From positions 125,940-189,939 of the forward strand of contig NZ_VCBA01000008.1 in NCBI RefSeq assembly GCF_007995245.1: DNA of 64,000 bases, read 5' to 3'. Both the position numbers and the translations under genes were made by a program. Shown in pieces: positions 36,593-45,400 of the stretch; the stretch's first letter is position 1; every line of letters begins with the position of its first letter. The notes beneath the pieces are model-generated. The model was given only the letters and a program-made list of their open reading frames with translations, did no database searches and was not told the DNA's origin. This DNA is from Tateyamaria sp. syn59. GTDB taxonomy: Bacteria; Pseudomonadota; Alphaproteobacteria; Rhodobacterales; Rhodobacteraceae.

Positions 36593-36766
36593 ATGCTTGG
36601 TTGGGCACTGACCTTCCTGGTGATCGCCCTGATCGCCGCACTGATGGGCTTTGGCGGTATCGCCGGGGCATCCGCAGGGATTGCACAAATCCTCTTCGTG
36701 ATCTTCCTGATCCTGTTCGTGGTGGCCATGGTGGCACGCGCCGTTCGGGGTCGTCCCCCGGTCTAA
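36593..36766 (+). CDS. DUF1328 small membrane protein
   Basis: A 57-residue protein with two hydrophobic segments ([20 protein letters not shown] and [19 protein letters not shown]) and a basic tail (RGRPPV). This is the usual length and pattern of YtjA/DUF1328 proteins. ATG at 36593 follows AAGGACGA. The gene has its own upstream gap and a terminator. Function unknown; small membrane proteins of this family are common and often stress-induced. Confidence 0.88.
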   Translation: MLGWALTFLVIALIAALMGFGGIAGASAGIAQILFVIFLILFVVAMVARAVRGRPPV

Positions 36767-36785
36767 GGCGACCACAAGAGATCTC

Positions 36786-36818
36786 AAAAAAGGGCGGGCC
36801 GCTTGGCTCGCCTTTTTT
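36786..36818. terminator. bidirectional terminator
   Basis: Six A, a GC-rich stem with GCTT loop and one bulged G, then six T. It serves both the DUF1328 gene and the convergent hydantoinase gene, whose stop codon overlaps its right end. Confidence 0.88.
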
Positions 36819-38808
36819 ATGCCTGCGCGATGCGTGGCCGACCAGCGGCCTCCGCCGTCAGCGTCGCCTCCACAAACACCTCCCGCGCCTCGGCCTGCAC
36901 AGTGCGAATGTCCCGCGACACGCGCAGCTCAATCTCCGACGCGCCCGCAGCACGCGCCGCAGCACGCGCATCCTCCGCCAAAACAGTCTCTAACTTGGCC
37001 AAAGCGGCCTCTGATCCGGCAAAATCCTCCGGCCCCGTCGGCAAATGCACCCGAAACCGACCCTCGCTCGGCGCCGTCACCGTCCCGCTCCGACGAACAG
37101 TTACACGACCCACAACGGCACCAATGGCATTCGCCACGCCACCATTTTCGGGCAACTGCATCTCACAGCCCAACCGCTCTCCCACCGCCGGATAATACGC
37201 CCGCGCCGACGCCCCCAATCCAACCACAGGCACATCCAAACCGGTGGACACCCGCACCAACCCGCACGCATCCGACAGCCCTCGCTGCATTAAGGCATGA
37301 GTAGCCAGCCCCTCATCCAACCCATCCTCCGCCAGCGCCGCCTGCAACAGCGCCACGCCGGTCTGATGCGTCAACTGGTCCACAACCATCCGCGCCATCT
37401 GCTCAGGCTCGGAAGCCAAACGCTCCCCCGCCCCGGTCCGCCGCCGCCCGAACAAGACGCAAGCCATCCGCGCAGCCTCCGCATCCCAATCCGACAGATA
37501 CCCAAGGACATGGCTCGCATCCGAAGGCGTAAGACCTGCAACCTGCACCAGCCCTCGCGCCACCAACCGCTTCAACGCCGCCTGATCCATCCGGGTCCGC
37601 AACACAGCACCAAGCCCCTGCACCCCGCCACCGATCCGCTCCAACAACGCCGCATCCCGCGCCACCAACCCGTCGGCAGACACGCCTGGAACTGCCCGCC
37701 CAAAGCGCCCATCATGCTCCCCCGGCGTCGCACTCCGCATCTGCGCCTCAAGCAGCGGCAAAACGACTTCCCGCGCCTCATGCGCAATCAAGGAAACAGG
37801 CAAGACGCGGCGCGGCCCAAGGGTCACACCCCCCTGCAAACCCTCCGCCACAAAATGCACCTCACTGTCCCCGCCCAGACCCGTGGTGCGCATCGCCACC
37901 GCCTCGACCATCGTGCGGTGCGGCCCCACCCGTGCGCCATCCCGGTCAATCACTGGCCGCCCGCCGCGCAGCACAGCCACATCCGTCGTCGTCCCGCCAA
38001 TGTCGCTCACCAACGCATGATCGGCCCCCGTCAGCCACCGCGCGCCAACAATTGACGCCGCCGGTCCGCTCAGGATCGTCTCGATGGGCCGCCCCCGCGC
38101 CTGCGCCGACGACATCAACGCCCCGTCCCCGCGCACCACCATCATCGGCGCGGTGATCCCAATGCGCCGCAACTCCGCCTCGGCCCGCCCGATCAGCGCG
38201 TCAATCATCCCGATCAGCCGCGCATTCAACACCGCCGTCAGCGCCCGCTTCGGCCCACCCAGCTTGGCCGACAACTGATGCGATGCAGACACGGGCCGCC
38301 CCGTCACCTCGCGCACCATCTCCATCGCCCGCAGCTCATGCGCCGAGTTCCGCGTCGCAAATTGCGCCGCCACCGCGAACCCGCTCACGGCATTCATATG
38401 TGTCTCTAAAAAAGCCCAAAGCGCTGCTTCATCCAACGGCGCAGCCTCCGCCCCATCATGCCCGTGCCCTCCAGCAAGCACACAAACCGGATCGTCACCC
38501 AAGGCCTCGGCCAGCCCCTGCGCCGCCAGATCCTTCTCCCGAAACCCGATGTAGATCAGCGCGACACGCCCGCCCTGCCCCTCGACCAGCGCGTTGGTCG
38601 CCAGCGTCGTGGAAAGCGAAGCCATGCCCACCTCACCAGCTTGCACACCAGACGCGCCAAGCACGGCACGCACCGCCTCACCCACGCCGACAGCCAGATC
38701 ATGGCGCGTCGTCAACGCCTTGGCACGGGCCAGCACCCGCGCCTCGTCCTGCATCAAAACCGCATCGGTATAGGTGCCGCCCGTATCCACACCCAGCAAA
38801 ATGGCCAT
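36817..38808 (-). CDS. hydantoinase/oxoprolinase subunit A family protein (HyuA)
   Basis: A 663-residue protein of the acetate kinase/actin-like ATPase fold. N-terminal phosphate-binding DTGGTYTDAVL opens the Hydant_A_N domain, and the second phosphate loop is ALVSDIGGTTTDVAVL. A middle GDGALMSSAQARGRPIETILSGPAASIVG is family-typical, and a late VGLGASARAYYP follows. HyuA needs ATP for hydantoin or 5-oxoproline opening and usually works with HyuB. No HyuB gene lies next to it here. It may be an orphan subunit or partner with a distant gene. Confidence 0.9.
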   Translation of the reverse strand: MAILLGVDTGGTYTDAVLMQDEARVLARAKALTTRHDLAVGVGEAVRAVLGASGVQAGEVGMASLSTTLATNALVEGQGGRVALIYIGFREKDLAAQGLAEALGDDPVCVLAGGHGHDGAEAAPLDEAALWAFLETHMNAVSGFAVAAQFATRNSAHELRAMEMVREVTGRPVSASHQLSAKLGGPKRALTAVLNARLIGMIDALIGRAEAELRRIGITAPMMVVRGDGALMSSAQARGRPIETILSGPAASIVGARWLTGADHALVSDIGGTTTDVAVLRGGRPVIDRDGARVGPHRTMVEAVAMRTTGLGGDSEVHFVAEGLQGGVTLGPRRVLPVSLIAHEAREVVLPLLEAQMRSATPGEHDGRFGRAVPGVSADGLVARDAALLERIGGGVQGLGAVLRTRMDQAALKRLVARGLVQVAGLTPSDASHVLGYLSDWDAEAARMACVLFGRRRTGAGERLASEPEQMARMVVDQLTHQTGVALLQAALAEDGLDEGLATHALMQRGLSDACGLVRVSTGLDVPVVGLGASARAYYPAVGERLGCEMQLPENGGVANAIGAVVGRVTVRRSGTVTAPSEGRFRVHLPTGPEDFAGSEAALAKLETVLAEDARAAARAAGASEIELRVSRDIRTVQAEAREVFVEATLTAEAAGRPRIAQA

Positions 38809-38843
38809 GCCCGCTCCCCGTCTTTTCTAGCGGCCTACCGCGC

Positions 38844-39878
38844 CTATTCGCGACCCGTCGCGCCCAATTGCGTCACCGCCCAGCGCGCCGCGTCCGCCAC
38901 GGCTGGATCGGGATCATCCACCAGCGTCTGCACGGCGGGAACCAACTCCAGCAGCCCCGAATTGCCAATGGCATAAGCCACATTGCGCACAAACCGGTCC
39001 CGCCCGATCCGCTTAATGGGCGACCCGGAAAACTGCGCCCGAAATCCCGCATCATCCAAAGCGGCCAACTCCGCCAAAGGCGGCGCGCCAACAGCCCCCA
39101 AATACCTCATATCACTCGCCGCCACGGCAAACTTGTTCCACGGGCACACGGCCAGACAATCGTCACAACCATAAATCCGGTTGCCTAAACCGGGCCGCAG
39201 CGCCTCATCCACCGGGCCCTTATGCTCGATGGTCAGATACGAAATGCACCGCCGCGCATCGAGCTGATAGGGCGCAGGAAAGGCATTCGTCGGACACACA
39301 TCCAGACAGGCCCGGCACGACCCGCAATGGTCCAGCTCCGGCGCATCCGGTTCCAACTCCAACGTGGTAAAAACAGACCCTAAAAAGGCCCAATTGCCCC
39401 ACTCCCGGCTCACAAGGTTGGTATGCTTACCCTGCCAGCCCAGACCCGCGGCCTGCCCCAAAGCCTTCTCCGGCACTGGCGCAGTATCCACAAACACCTT
39501 CACCTCGCCCCCGGCCTCGGCAATCAACCATCGCGCCAACCGTTTCAGCCGCTTCTTGACGATGTCATGGTAGTCCCGCCCCTGCGCATAAACAGACACG
39601 GCCGCCAACTCCGACCGCTCCAACACGGCGAGCGGATCATGCTCCGGCGCATAACTCTCGGCCAACATGATCACCGACCGCGCCTCGGGCCAAAGCGCTG
39701 CGGGGTTCCCACGCCAATGCATCCGCTCGGCCATCCACCCCATCTGCCCATGGCGCCCGGCCTCAACGAACGCCTCCAACCGCTCTGCCACCTCCGGCAC
39801 AGCGTCCGGCCGGCACACACGCGCCATGATAAACCCCTCATCCAGAGCACGCCCTATGACCCGCTCTTTCAGGTCCAT
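38844..39878 (-). CDS. queG: epoxyqueuosine reductase
   Basis: A 344-residue iron-sulfur and cobalamin enzyme of the last step of queuosine synthesis in tRNA. Two [4Fe-4S] cluster motifs are visible: [12 protein letters not shown] and [10 protein letters not shown]. QueG hallmarks [32 protein letters not shown] and WGNWAFLG are also present. ATG at 39878 is a clear start. The segment upstream carries a G-rich intergenic repeat. Nothing here suggests operon mates besides the GST gene. Confidence 0.95.
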   Translation of the reverse strand: MDLKERVIGRALDEGFIMARVCRPDAVPEVAERLEAFVEAGRHGQMGWMAERMHWRGNPAALWPEARSVIMLAESYAPEHDPLAVLERSELAAVSVYAQGRDYHDIVKKRLKRLARWLIAEAGGEVKVFVDTAPVPEKALGQAAGLGWQGKHTNLVSREWGNWAFLGSVFTTLELEPDAPELDHCGSCRACLDVCPTNAFPAPYQLDARRCISYLTIEHKGPVDEALRPGLGNRIYGCDDCLAVCPWNKFAVAASDMRYLGAVGAPPLAELAALDDAGFRAQFSGSPIKRIGRDRFVRNVAYAIGNSGLLELVPAVQTLVDDPDPAVADAARWAVTQLGATGRE

Positions 39879-39880
39879 CT

Positions 39881-39931
39881 CTTCCCTGTTTCAAAAAAAT
39901 CCTCGGGGGTCTGGGGGCAGACAGCCCCCAG
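39881..39931. repeat. G-rich intergenic repeat, copy 2
   Basis: The sequence runs from CTTCCCTGTTTCAAAAAAATC to an 8-bp stem CTGGGGGC/GCCCCCAG with loop AGACA. On the minus strand the stem is followed by an interval and T7, so it may end transcription of the GST gene. It matches copies at 7501 and 51771. Confidence 0.7.
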
Positions 39932-39944
39932 TCCGACAGAATGA

Positions 39945-40610
39945 TCAGAAATCCAGATCATTATAGTGCCGCGGCGGCGGAAACCCTGGCACCTGATCTG
40001 CCAGGATCGACCGAAAGGCCGGGCGCGACTTGATCTTCGCATACCAATCCTTGACCACCTCACTGCGGTTCCAATCCACATCAGAGATATAGTCCAACGC
40101 AGACAAATGCGCAGCCGCCGCAAAATCGGCCAGGGTCATCACATCCCCCGCCAACCACCGGCGGTGATCCAGCAACCACGTCATATAATCGAGGTGATAC
40201 TTGATCGCCTTCGCCCCATCCTTGACGTTGCGACTGTCCGGGAAGCCCTGCCCCATCACCTTCTTGTTCACCCGCTCATAGAGCAGCTTCGACGTCACCT
40301 CATTGTGAAACTTGTCGTCAAACCACCCCACCAACCGGCGGACTTCCAGCTTGGCCACAGGGTCCGAAGGCATCAGCGACGGCTCAGGCCGCGTCTCCTC
40401 GATATACTCGCAGATGGCGGCACTCTCGCTCATCATCACGCCGTCCAGACGCAGCACAGGCACCTTGGCCGCCGGGTTGCGGCGCAGGAAATCCGGATCT
40501 GCCTCCCAATACCGCTCCTCAACCAGCTCCACCTCGATCTTCTTCTCGGCCAAGCTCAGACGCACCTTGCGGCAAAACGGAGAAAGCGGAACGTGGAACA
40601 GGCGGGCCAT
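39945..40610 (-). CDS. glutathione S-transferase family protein
   Basis: A 221-residue cytosolic protein. The N-terminal domain opens RLFHVPLSPFCRKVRLSLAEKKIE, with the Ser-Pro-Phe-Cys cofactor region near residue 9, then AAKVPVLRLDGVMMSESAAICEYIE. The C-terminal helical domain has WLAGDVMTLADFAAAAHLSALDYI. ATG at 40610 begins the usual first strand. It lies between queG and mtgA on the same strand but with a terminator-like repeat after it. Substrate not assignable. Confidence 0.9.
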   Translation of the reverse strand: MARLFHVPLSPFCRKVRLSLAEKKIEVELVEERYWEADPDFLRRNPAAKVPVLRLDGVMMSESAAICEYIEETRPEPSLMPSDPVAKLEVRRLVGWFDDKFHNEVTSKLLYERVNKKVMGQGFPDSRNVKDGAKAIKYHLDYMTWLLDHRRWLAGDVMTLADFAAAAHLSALDYISDVDWNRSEVVKDWYAKIKSRPAFRSILADQVPGFPPPRHYNDLDF

Positions 40611-40667
40611 GGACAATCCGGGGTCTATAAATGGGTCAGGCATCCATGCACGGCGGACGCCGGTTTT

Positions 40668-41393
40668 TCAACTCTCGAAACAACGGGCACGACCATCCGC
40701 GCGGATCGTGGCTGCCCCGTCAAGGATGCTGGCCGCACGCTTGCGCACAAAGGATGACGGCTGGCTCGCCGACCGGCCCTTGGGGTTCGGCAGGATCGCG
40801 GCCAGACGGGCCGCCTGTGTGCCAGACAAATCCGCAGGCCCCACACCAAAGTAGTGCCGCGCGGCAGCCTCTACGCCAAAGACACCCTCGTCGAACTCGG
40901 CCACGTTCAGATAAACCTCAAGGATCCGCCGCTTCGACCACAGCGCCTCCATCAGCGGGGTCATCGCGGCCTCCATCACCTTCCGCACCCAGGACCGGCC
41001 ATGCCACAGAAACACGTTCTTCACGACCTGTTGACTGATGGTCGACGCACCGCGATTGCTGCCCTCGTCAATCGCACGACGAATAGCCACCACATCCAAA
41101 CCCCAATGATTGCAAAAATTCGCATCCTCCGCCGCCACAGCCACACGCGCCATCACCGGAGCAATCTCCTCCATGGGCACCCACTGGTGATCGACACCGC
41201 CCAGACGGCGGCTTTCCTGCATCATGTAAAGCGTGGTCGGCGGGTTCACGACGGACCACAGCAGGGTCACAGCAACCGCCAACAGAAACACCACGCTTAC
41301 GACCCGCAGCGACCACCGAAAAAGCCATCGGCCGGGCCGAAACGCACGTTTCGCCGTCTTCTTTGTCGTCCGCTTACTGCTCTTTCTTGCCAT
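40668..41393 (-). CDS. mtgA: monofunctional biosynthetic peptidoglycan transglycosylase
   Basis: A 241-residue GT51 glycosyltransferase polymerising lipid II. A basic N-terminus and one membrane segment (SVVFLLAVAVTLLWSVV) anchor it. Catalytic motifs AVAAEDANFCNHWGLD (first Glu), GASTISQQVVKNVFLW, RKVMEAAMTPLMEALWSKRRILEVYLN and GVFGVEAAARHYFG are complete. ATG at 41393 is chosen over an in-frame GTG at 41399. It lacks a transpeptidase domain. Confidence 0.95.
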   Translation of the reverse strand: MARKSSKRTTKKTAKRAFRPGRWLFRWSLRVVSVVFLLAVAVTLLWSVVNPPTTLYMMQESRRLGGVDHQWVPMEEIAPVMARVAVAAEDANFCNHWGLDVVAIRRAIDEGSNRGASTISQQVVKNVFLWHGRSWVRKVMEAAMTPLMEALWSKRRILEVYLNVAEFDEGVFGVEAAARHYFGVGPADLSGTQAARLAAILPNPKGRSASQPSSFVRKRAASILDGAATIRADGRARCFES

Positions 41394-41429
41394 GCGCACA
41401 GCTATAGGGCGCGCACTGCGCCATGAAAA

Positions 41430-42080
41430 CTACCGCGCGAGCGATTGCGCCAGATAGGTGCCGATACGACGCGCCCCGGACGGCGAGGGGTGAATGCCGT
41501 CAAAGGCAAAAAGCGACCGATCTGACGGGTCCATCACATCCTCGCTGTCCAGAAACCGCACACCGTCGGTCTGCGCGGCAAAGCGGGCAAGGCGCGTATC
41601 ATACTCCACCAGATACGGACGGCACCCGTCAAACTGCCCCGACCGCGCACTGGCATAGTATCCCATCCACAGCACCTCCGCCCCGGTCTGCCGCAACCGC
41701 ATCAGGAAATCGGGCACCTCACCGCTCAGGTCCGGCCCGATCAGGCCATCCAACACGCCATCACAGGCACTGCACGAACAATCGTTCAGAAAATCGTTGG
41801 CCCCGCCATTGATCAGGATCACGTCCCAATCGCCCTGCCGAAACTGCGCCCGCACGTCAAACCCGACAGCACGGCCCAGCGCGGACGCATTGGAAAAGCG
41901 CGACGCGGCAACAGCCTCATTCTCCACCTGCGCGTCCAGCAAATCGCCCACGACAGAAGGAATGTCGCGCCCTGTCCACTTGTGCCACGCCATCAAACTG
42001 TCGCCGATGGCCAGCACGCGCAAAGGCTCGGCAGACACCGCCGACCCCAGCAAGATCAGAACCACAGCCAAAAACCGCAT
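41430..42080 (-). CDS. SGNH/GDSL hydrolase family protein, exported
   Basis: A 216-residue esterase-like protein with a signal peptide (MRFLAVVLILLGSAVSAEP). Block I is AIGDSLMAWHK with the nucleophilic Ser; block III is INGGANDFL; block V is AFDGIHPSPSG with the Asp-His pair. The pair CSCSAC in the middle could form a disulfide in the periplasm. It is an ester or thioester hydrolase of undefined substrate. Divergent from the small gene at 42247. Confidence 0.9.
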   Translation of the reverse strand: MRFLAVVLILLGSAVSAEPLRVLAIGDSLMAWHKWTGRDIPSVVGDLLDAQVENEAVAASRFSNASALGRAVGFDVRAQFRQGDWDVILINGGANDFLNDCSCSACDGVLDGLIGPDLSGEVPDFLMRLRQTGAEVLWMGYYASARSGQFDGCRPYLVEYDTRLARFAAQTDGVRFLDSEDVMDPSDRSLFAFDGIHPSPSGARRIGTYLAQSLAR

Positions 42081-42246
42081 AGGTCAAAGATATGTCGGCC
42101 GCGCACGGATACCACCAGCAACACACGATTCACCAATTCATCAGAAAACTCTAATCAAAAACAAAACGTTAATCGCTTCGGGGCAAAGGCTGATTCTGTT
42201 AACCTCTTTTCGGGTGAGGGCACCTTTTCGTGCTCGGAGACAGGAG

Positions 42247-42480
42247 ATGATTGAAACCACAAACGGCGTCCAACCCGGCGCCATCGCCCCGCAATACCGC
42301 GTGCTGAACGCGACCGACGCCGCCCTTGTCTGGGTTCTGAAATGGGGTGGCGACACGGACCACGTGATCGCCAACAAGCTCAGCACCATGCCCAGCAAGG
42401 TCGCCGACATCCTCGCTGAAAACACCCATGTCGGCAGTAAGGACCAGGCGACCAAGATGGTCGCCCAGTCCAAGGATTAG
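42247..42480 (+). CDS. conserved small protein of unknown function
   Basis: A 77-residue acidic-to-neutral protein without signal or membrane segments. It opens MIETTNGVQPGAIAPQYRVLN and contains WVLKWGGDTDHVIANKLST and VADILAENTHVGS. ATG at 42247 follows ACAGGAG, a strong ribosome site. The pattern suggests a short helix-rich, perhaps DNA-binding, protein, but no family is recognised. Its stop is 3 bp from the stop of the convergent gltB. Confidence 0.7.
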   Translation: MIETTNGVQPGAIAPQYRVLNATDAALVWVLKWGGDTDHVIANKLSTMPSKVADILAENTHVGSKDQATKMVAQSKD

Positions 42481-42483
42481 ACC

Positions 42484-45400
42484 CTATTCCGCAGGAATAG
42501 CCGCGTCTTCCAGGCTGATGGGATGCTCCAGCTTGTCCAGCATCTCCTTCGGACAGACCTGAAGGAAGTTGTGCTGCTCGGTATCCCAATGCTGGAGAAT
42601 ATCGGCAGCCTTCGCGCTGCCGGTCTCCTCCAGATGGCGCTCCAGCAACCCTTCCAACTGCGCCTTCCAATGGTCCACGGTCACCGGGCAGGTCACCAGC
42701 GTCTCAAGGTTCATCAGCGCTTCGGCCTTGCCGTCCGGGTCGTACAGGTACGCCATGCCCCCGGTCATACCCGCACCAAAGTTGGCACCGATCTCCCCCA
42801 GGATTACGGCAACACCGCCGGTCATGTACTCACACCCGTTCGACCCGCAGCCCTCGATCACGACCTTCGCGCCCGAGTTCCGCACGGCAAAGCGTTCACC
42901 CGCACGTCCAGCGGCAAACAGGTAGCCATCGGTCGCACCATACAGCACCGTATTTCCGATGATCGTGTTGTCAGCGGCCACGATGGGCGAGGCCATCGGC
43001 GGGCGCACCACGACGGTGCCCCCCGACAGACCCTTGGCCACATAGTCATTGGCATCGCCGGACACTTCCAGCTTCAGGCCCGGCGCCGCAAAGGCACCAA
43101 GGGACTGCCCGGCAGAGCCGGTCAGCTTCACCGTCAGATGGTCGGGTTGCAACGAATTGCGCATCCCGAACTTCCGAACAATATGGCTGCTGGTCCGCGT
43201 GCCCACAGTCCGATGGGTGTTCTGGATCGCGTATTGCAGCTGCATCTTCTCGCCGTCTTCAAGGAACCGCGCCGCATCCCGCACGATCTGCGCGTCCAGC
43301 GTATCGGGCACCGCGTTGCGATCCTTGTCCCGGTTGTAGACGATCTCGGCCGCGCCATCGACGGTGATCAGCATCGGGTTCAGGTCCAGATCGTCCAAGT
43401 GCGCCGACCCACGCGACACCTGCGCAAGCAGGTCCGCCCGGCCAATCACCTCGTCCAAACTGCGCGCGCCAATCTGCGCCAAGAGCTCACGCACTTCCTG
43501 AGCGTAGAAGGTGATCAGGTTCACCACCTTGTCCGCGTTCCCGGTGAACTTCGCGCGCAGGCTCTCGTCCTGTGTACACACGCCCACAGGACACGTGTTC
43601 GATTGGCACTGACGCACCATGATACAGCCCATCGCGATCAGCGCCGCGGTGCCGATGCCGTATTCCTCGGCCCCCAGCATCGCCGCCATGACAATGTCAC
43701 GGCCCGTGCGCAGGCCACCATCGGTCCGCAGAGTCACACGATCCCGCAGGTTGTTCATGCTCAGAACCTGATGCGCTTCGGTCAGACCCATCTCCCACGG
43801 CAGACCGGCATACTTGATCGACGTCGCAGGCGACGCGCCGGTCCCGCCATTGTGGCCGGAAATCAGGATCACATCCGCCTTCGCCTTCGCCACACCCGCA
43901 GCAATGGTCCCGACGCCCGACGACGCCACCAGCTTCACCGTCACCTTGCAGCGCGGGTTGATCTGCTTGAGGTCATAAATCAGCTGCGCCAGGTCCTCGA
44001 TCGAATAGATGTCGTGGTGCGGCGGGGGTGAGATCAGGGTCACGCCTTTGGTCGAGTGCCGCAGCCGCGCGATCAGGTCCGTGACTTTCATGCCGGGCAA
44101 CTGCCCACCCTCACCGGGCTTAGCCCCCTGCGCCACCTTGATCTCCAACTCTTCGCACTGGTTCAGATACTCGGCGGTCACACCAAAACGGCCTGACGCG
44201 ACCTGCTTGATCTTGGCCGACGGATTGTCGCCATTGGGCTCCGGGTGGAAGTGCGCCGGATCTTCGCCGCCCTCCCCACTGTCCGACTTCGCGCCAATCC
44301 GGTTCATCGCCACGTTCAGGGTCTTGTGCGCCTCTGGGCTCAGCGCGCCCAGCGACATCCCCGGCGTGACAAAGCGTTTCCGGATCGAAGTGATGCTTTC
44401 CACTTCTTCCAAAGGCACCGGCTTGCCCAGCGGCTTGATGTCCATCAGGTCGCGCAGATGAATGGGCGGCTGCGACCGCATCTTGGCGCTGTACTGCTTC
44501 CACAGCTCGAAAGAGGCTCTGTTACAGGCCATTTGCATCATGTGCATCGAGGTCGCTTCCCACGCATGGGTCTCTCCCGACTTCCGCGCCTTGTAAAAAC
44601 CACCAATGGGAAGAACATTCGTGCCGGTCCAACCAGCCGCATGCACTTCCTCGGCCTTCGCCTGAATACCGGTCACACCGATGCCCGAGATGCGCGAAGT
44701 CATGCCGGGGAAATACTCCGCCACCATCGCACGGCTCAGCCCCACAGCCTCAAAGTTCAGCCCACCACGGTACGAGGACACAACCGAAATCCCCATCTTC
44801 GCCATGATCTTGAGCAAGCCCTGATCAATCGCGTTCCGATACCGGGCCACCGCCTCGGTCAGCGTGCCATCCAGCAGCCCCCGGTCAATCCGGTCGGCCA
44901 AGGAGTCCTCAGCCAGATAGGCGTTCACGACGGTCGCCCCACAGCCAATCAGCACAGCAAAGTAATGCGGATCAATGCACTCGGCACTCCGCACATTCAG
45001 CGAACAGAAGGTGCGCAACCCATTGCGGGTCAGATGCGAATGCACAGCGCTGGTGGCAAGGATCATAGGCATCGCCACCTTATCAGCACCAGAATGCTGA
45101 TCCGTCAGCACGATATGCCCCGCACCCGAGCGCACAGCATCCTCAGCCTCCGCCCGCACACGCATCAGCGCCGCACTCAGCGCGCCCTGACCGGGCTCAA
45201 ACGTACAGTCGATCTCCACCAGATCCGCGTTGAAATGGCTGACCAGCTTGTCCCACTGCGCATTGCCAACAAACGGGCTGTCGAGGGTGATAATCTCCGT
45301 CTGCGCGCTCGACTCATCCAGCACGTTCTTGAGGTTCCCGAACCGCGTCTTCAGGCTCATCACCCGATACTCGCGCAGTGAGTCAATCGGCGGGTTCGTC

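Noticed and set aside
37297-38055. 252-codon plus-strand frame opposite the hydantoinase gene
   Set aside because: Very Arg/His/Pro-rich shadow composition; the minus-strand protein is clearly real.
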